Of a stretch of DNA of 6,027 bases, positions 4,772 to 6,027 are shown piece by piece. Location: contig QILH01000003.1 in NCBI GenBank assembly GCA_003233255.1, forward strand, positions 1 to 6,027. Direction: 5' to 3'. The first letter of the stretch is position 1; every line of letters begins with the position of its first letter. The translations under genes were made by a program, and so were the position numbers. The stretch is from Gammaproteobacteria bacterium. GTDB lineage: Bacteria > Pseudomonadota > Gammaproteobacteria > UBA6429 > Thiohalophilaceae. The notes under the pieces are model-generated. The model worked only from the letters and a program-made list of their open reading frames with translations, was not told the origin of the DNA and made no database searches.

Positions 4772-6027
4772 TGTCGATGCGGTGTTAAGATAGTGTTTTG
4801 CGGAGCGTGTTGTTTATCTAACTCGGGGTAATCCAGCGTATAATGCAGGCCACGGCTTTCTTTACGTTGCAGGGCCGATTTAATGATTAAACTTGCGGCT
4901 ACGGTCAGGTTTCTTAATTCCAGCAGGTCATTACTGATCTTAAAGTTACCGTAGTATTCATCAATTTCGTGTAATAATAAATTAACCCGGCTTAACGCCC
5001 GTTGCATGCGTTTATTGGTCCGTACTATGCCAACATAGTCCCACATGAACTGTCTTAATTCATGCCAGTTATGCGTGACCACGACTTCTTCATCGGAATC
5101 GGTTACCCGTGATTCGTCCCAGTCGGGAATTTTTGCATTAAATAAATATTCATCACGATGTGCATTAATATGTTCACTCGCGGCTTCAGCAAACACCAGG
5201 CATTCCAGCAAGGAGTTACTGGCCATTCTGTTCGCACCATGCAATCCGGTGAAGGCCACTTCACCAATGGCATATAAGCTCGGCAGATCGGTGCAGCCAT
5301 TTAAGTCGGTCATCACACCACCACAGGTATAATGGGCGGCGGGTACGGCGGGTATGGCCTGTTTGGTAATGTCATAGCCAAATTCAAGACAGCGATTATA
5401 GACGGTGGGGAAGTGCGTTCGAATAAATTTTGATGATTTATGGCTGATATCAAGCAAAACATGTTCGCTGCCCAGCCGTTTCATTTCATGATCAATGGCG
5501 CGCGCGACAATATCGCGTGGTGCCAGTTCGGCGCGGTCATCAAATTTTTCCATGAATGTTGCGCCATCCGGTAATCTTAAAATGGCGCCTTCTCCGCGTA
5601 ATGCCTCGGTTAATAGAAAGGCTTTGGCATGCGGATGGAACAGACAGGTTGGGTGAAACTGATTGAATTCCATATTGGCAACCCGACACCCGGCACGCCA
5701 GGCCATGGCCAGGCCATCACCGGTCGCCGTGTCGGGGTTACTAGTATATAGGTAAACCTTACTGGCACCGCCGGTGGCGAGAACCGTCTGGTTGGCTAAA
5801 AATACCTTTACGGAATCGGTCTCGCGATCCAGCACGTAGGCGCCTAAACAACGATTTTCGTCATAGCCGTGTTTAGCGGCGGTAATCAGATCGACCGCAT
5901 TGTGTTGTTCATATATATGGATATTTGGGTGTGCTTTGGCCTGGTTGGCGAGCGTTGTCGTCAGAGCGCGCCCCGTCGCGTCGGCGGCATGGATAATTCG
6001 GCGCTGGCTGTGTCCCCCCTCACGTGT
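4735..6027 (-). CDS. nadB: L-aspartate oxidase NadB (partial, N-terminus outside window)
   Basis: Reading leftward from the right edge gives 430 codons and a TGA stop. The family oxidises L-aspartate to iminoaspartate using O2 or fumarate, the first step of de novo NAD synthesis, with non-covalent FAD in the cytoplasm. The visible part opens TREGGHSQRRIIHAADATGR, whose Glu aligns with E121 of the E. coli enzyme, so about 118 residues (including the N-terminal FAD loop) lie outside. Further motifs are TVLATGGASKVY, EFNQFHPT, LLTEALRGEG, LAPRDIVARAIDHEMKR (catalytic Arg), VPAAHYTCGGV (His), GLHGANRMASNSLLECLVF (Arg) and the end KESRGLHYTLDYPE. A GTG at 5835 lies in the middle of conserved sequence and is not the start. 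It is a paralogue of SdhA in the same superfamily. No defect is visible. Confidence 0.97.
   Translation of the reverse strand, partial: TREGGHSQRRIIHAADATGRALTTTLANQAKAHPNIHIYEQHNAVDLITAAKHGYDENRCLGAYVLDRETDSVKVFLANQTVLATGGASKVYLYTSNPDTATGDGLAMAWRAGCRVANMEFNQFHPTCLFHPHAKAFLLTEALRGEGAILRLPDGATFMEKFDDRAELAPRDIVARAIDHEMKRLGSEHVLLDISHKSSKFIRTHFPTVYNRCLEFGYDITKQAIPAVPAAHYTCGGVMTDLNGCTDLPSLYAIGEVAFTGLHGANRMASNSLLECLVFAEAASEHINAHRDEYLFNAKIPDWDESRVTDSDEEVVVTHNWHELRQFMWDYVGIVRTNKRMQRALSRVNLLLHEIDEYYGNFKISNDLLELRNLTVAASLIIKSALQRKESRGLHYTLDYPELDKQHAPQNTILTPHRHHLESVEFASIP

Noticed and set aside
5045..5332. Plus-strand 95-codon frame opposite nadB
   Set aside because: Fully inside conserved nadB with no recognisable motif; low-complexity Ser/Cys-rich shadow translation.
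4735..5835. nadB starting at an internal GTG
   Set aside because: Conserved NadB sequence continues upstream in frame to the window edge, so this GTG is an internal valine.
1..6027. A hidden novel multi-gene system
   Set aside because: Every long frame is explained by a known family, no unexplained stretch exceeds about 105 bases, and no repeats or mobile-element ends were seen.

Overview
The window is chromosomal housekeeping DNA from a gammaproteobacterium. The evidence is the close match of every gene to the Escherichia coli-type families and the clustering of ygfZ, sdhE, ygfX and nadB, a neighbourhood typical of that class. Base composition looks moderate, with no obvious shift between genes. 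I could not place the genus. I see no mobile elements, CRISPR arrays, tRNAs or rRNAs.

Layout: (1) 1-719, minus strand: the N-terminal 239 codons of ygfZ, running off the left edge. (2) 720-824: a divergent control region with a good sigma70-type promoter for the rightward operon and a perfect 8-bp inverted repeat that brackets its -10 box. (3) 825-4056: sdhC, sdhD, sdhA and sdhB, the four subunits of succinate dehydrogenase (respiratory complex II). C/D and D/A are joined by 4-nt ATGA overlaps; a 57-nt gap separates A and B. (4) 4057-4344: sdhE, the SdhA flavinylation factor, starting with GTG directly after the sdhB stop codon. (5) 4301-4771: ygfX (cptA-like), a small membrane protein overlapping sdhE by 44 nt. 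(6) 4735-6027, minus strand: nadB (L-aspartate oxidase), convergent with ygfX, overlapping it by 37 nt and running off the right edge. Both edge genes are truncated only by the window.

The genes fit together functionally. SdhA needs covalent FAD on His45, which is present; SdhE promotes that attachment and lies in the same transcription unit; SdhB carries three Fe-S clusters; YgfZ is a folate-binding protein linked to Fe-S enzyme maintenance. NadB belongs to the same flavoprotein superfamily as SdhA, and its product feeds NAD synthesis.

No gene here is of unknown family, and I see no undescribed multi-gene system. The points most worth a second look are the palindrome around the sdh promoter, the placement of complete sdhCDAB inside the ygfZ/sdhE/ygfX/nadB neighbourhood, a G9 homopolymer in the FAD-binding loop of sdhA, and the tail-to-tail ygfX/nadB overlap that leaves no spacer for a terminator.
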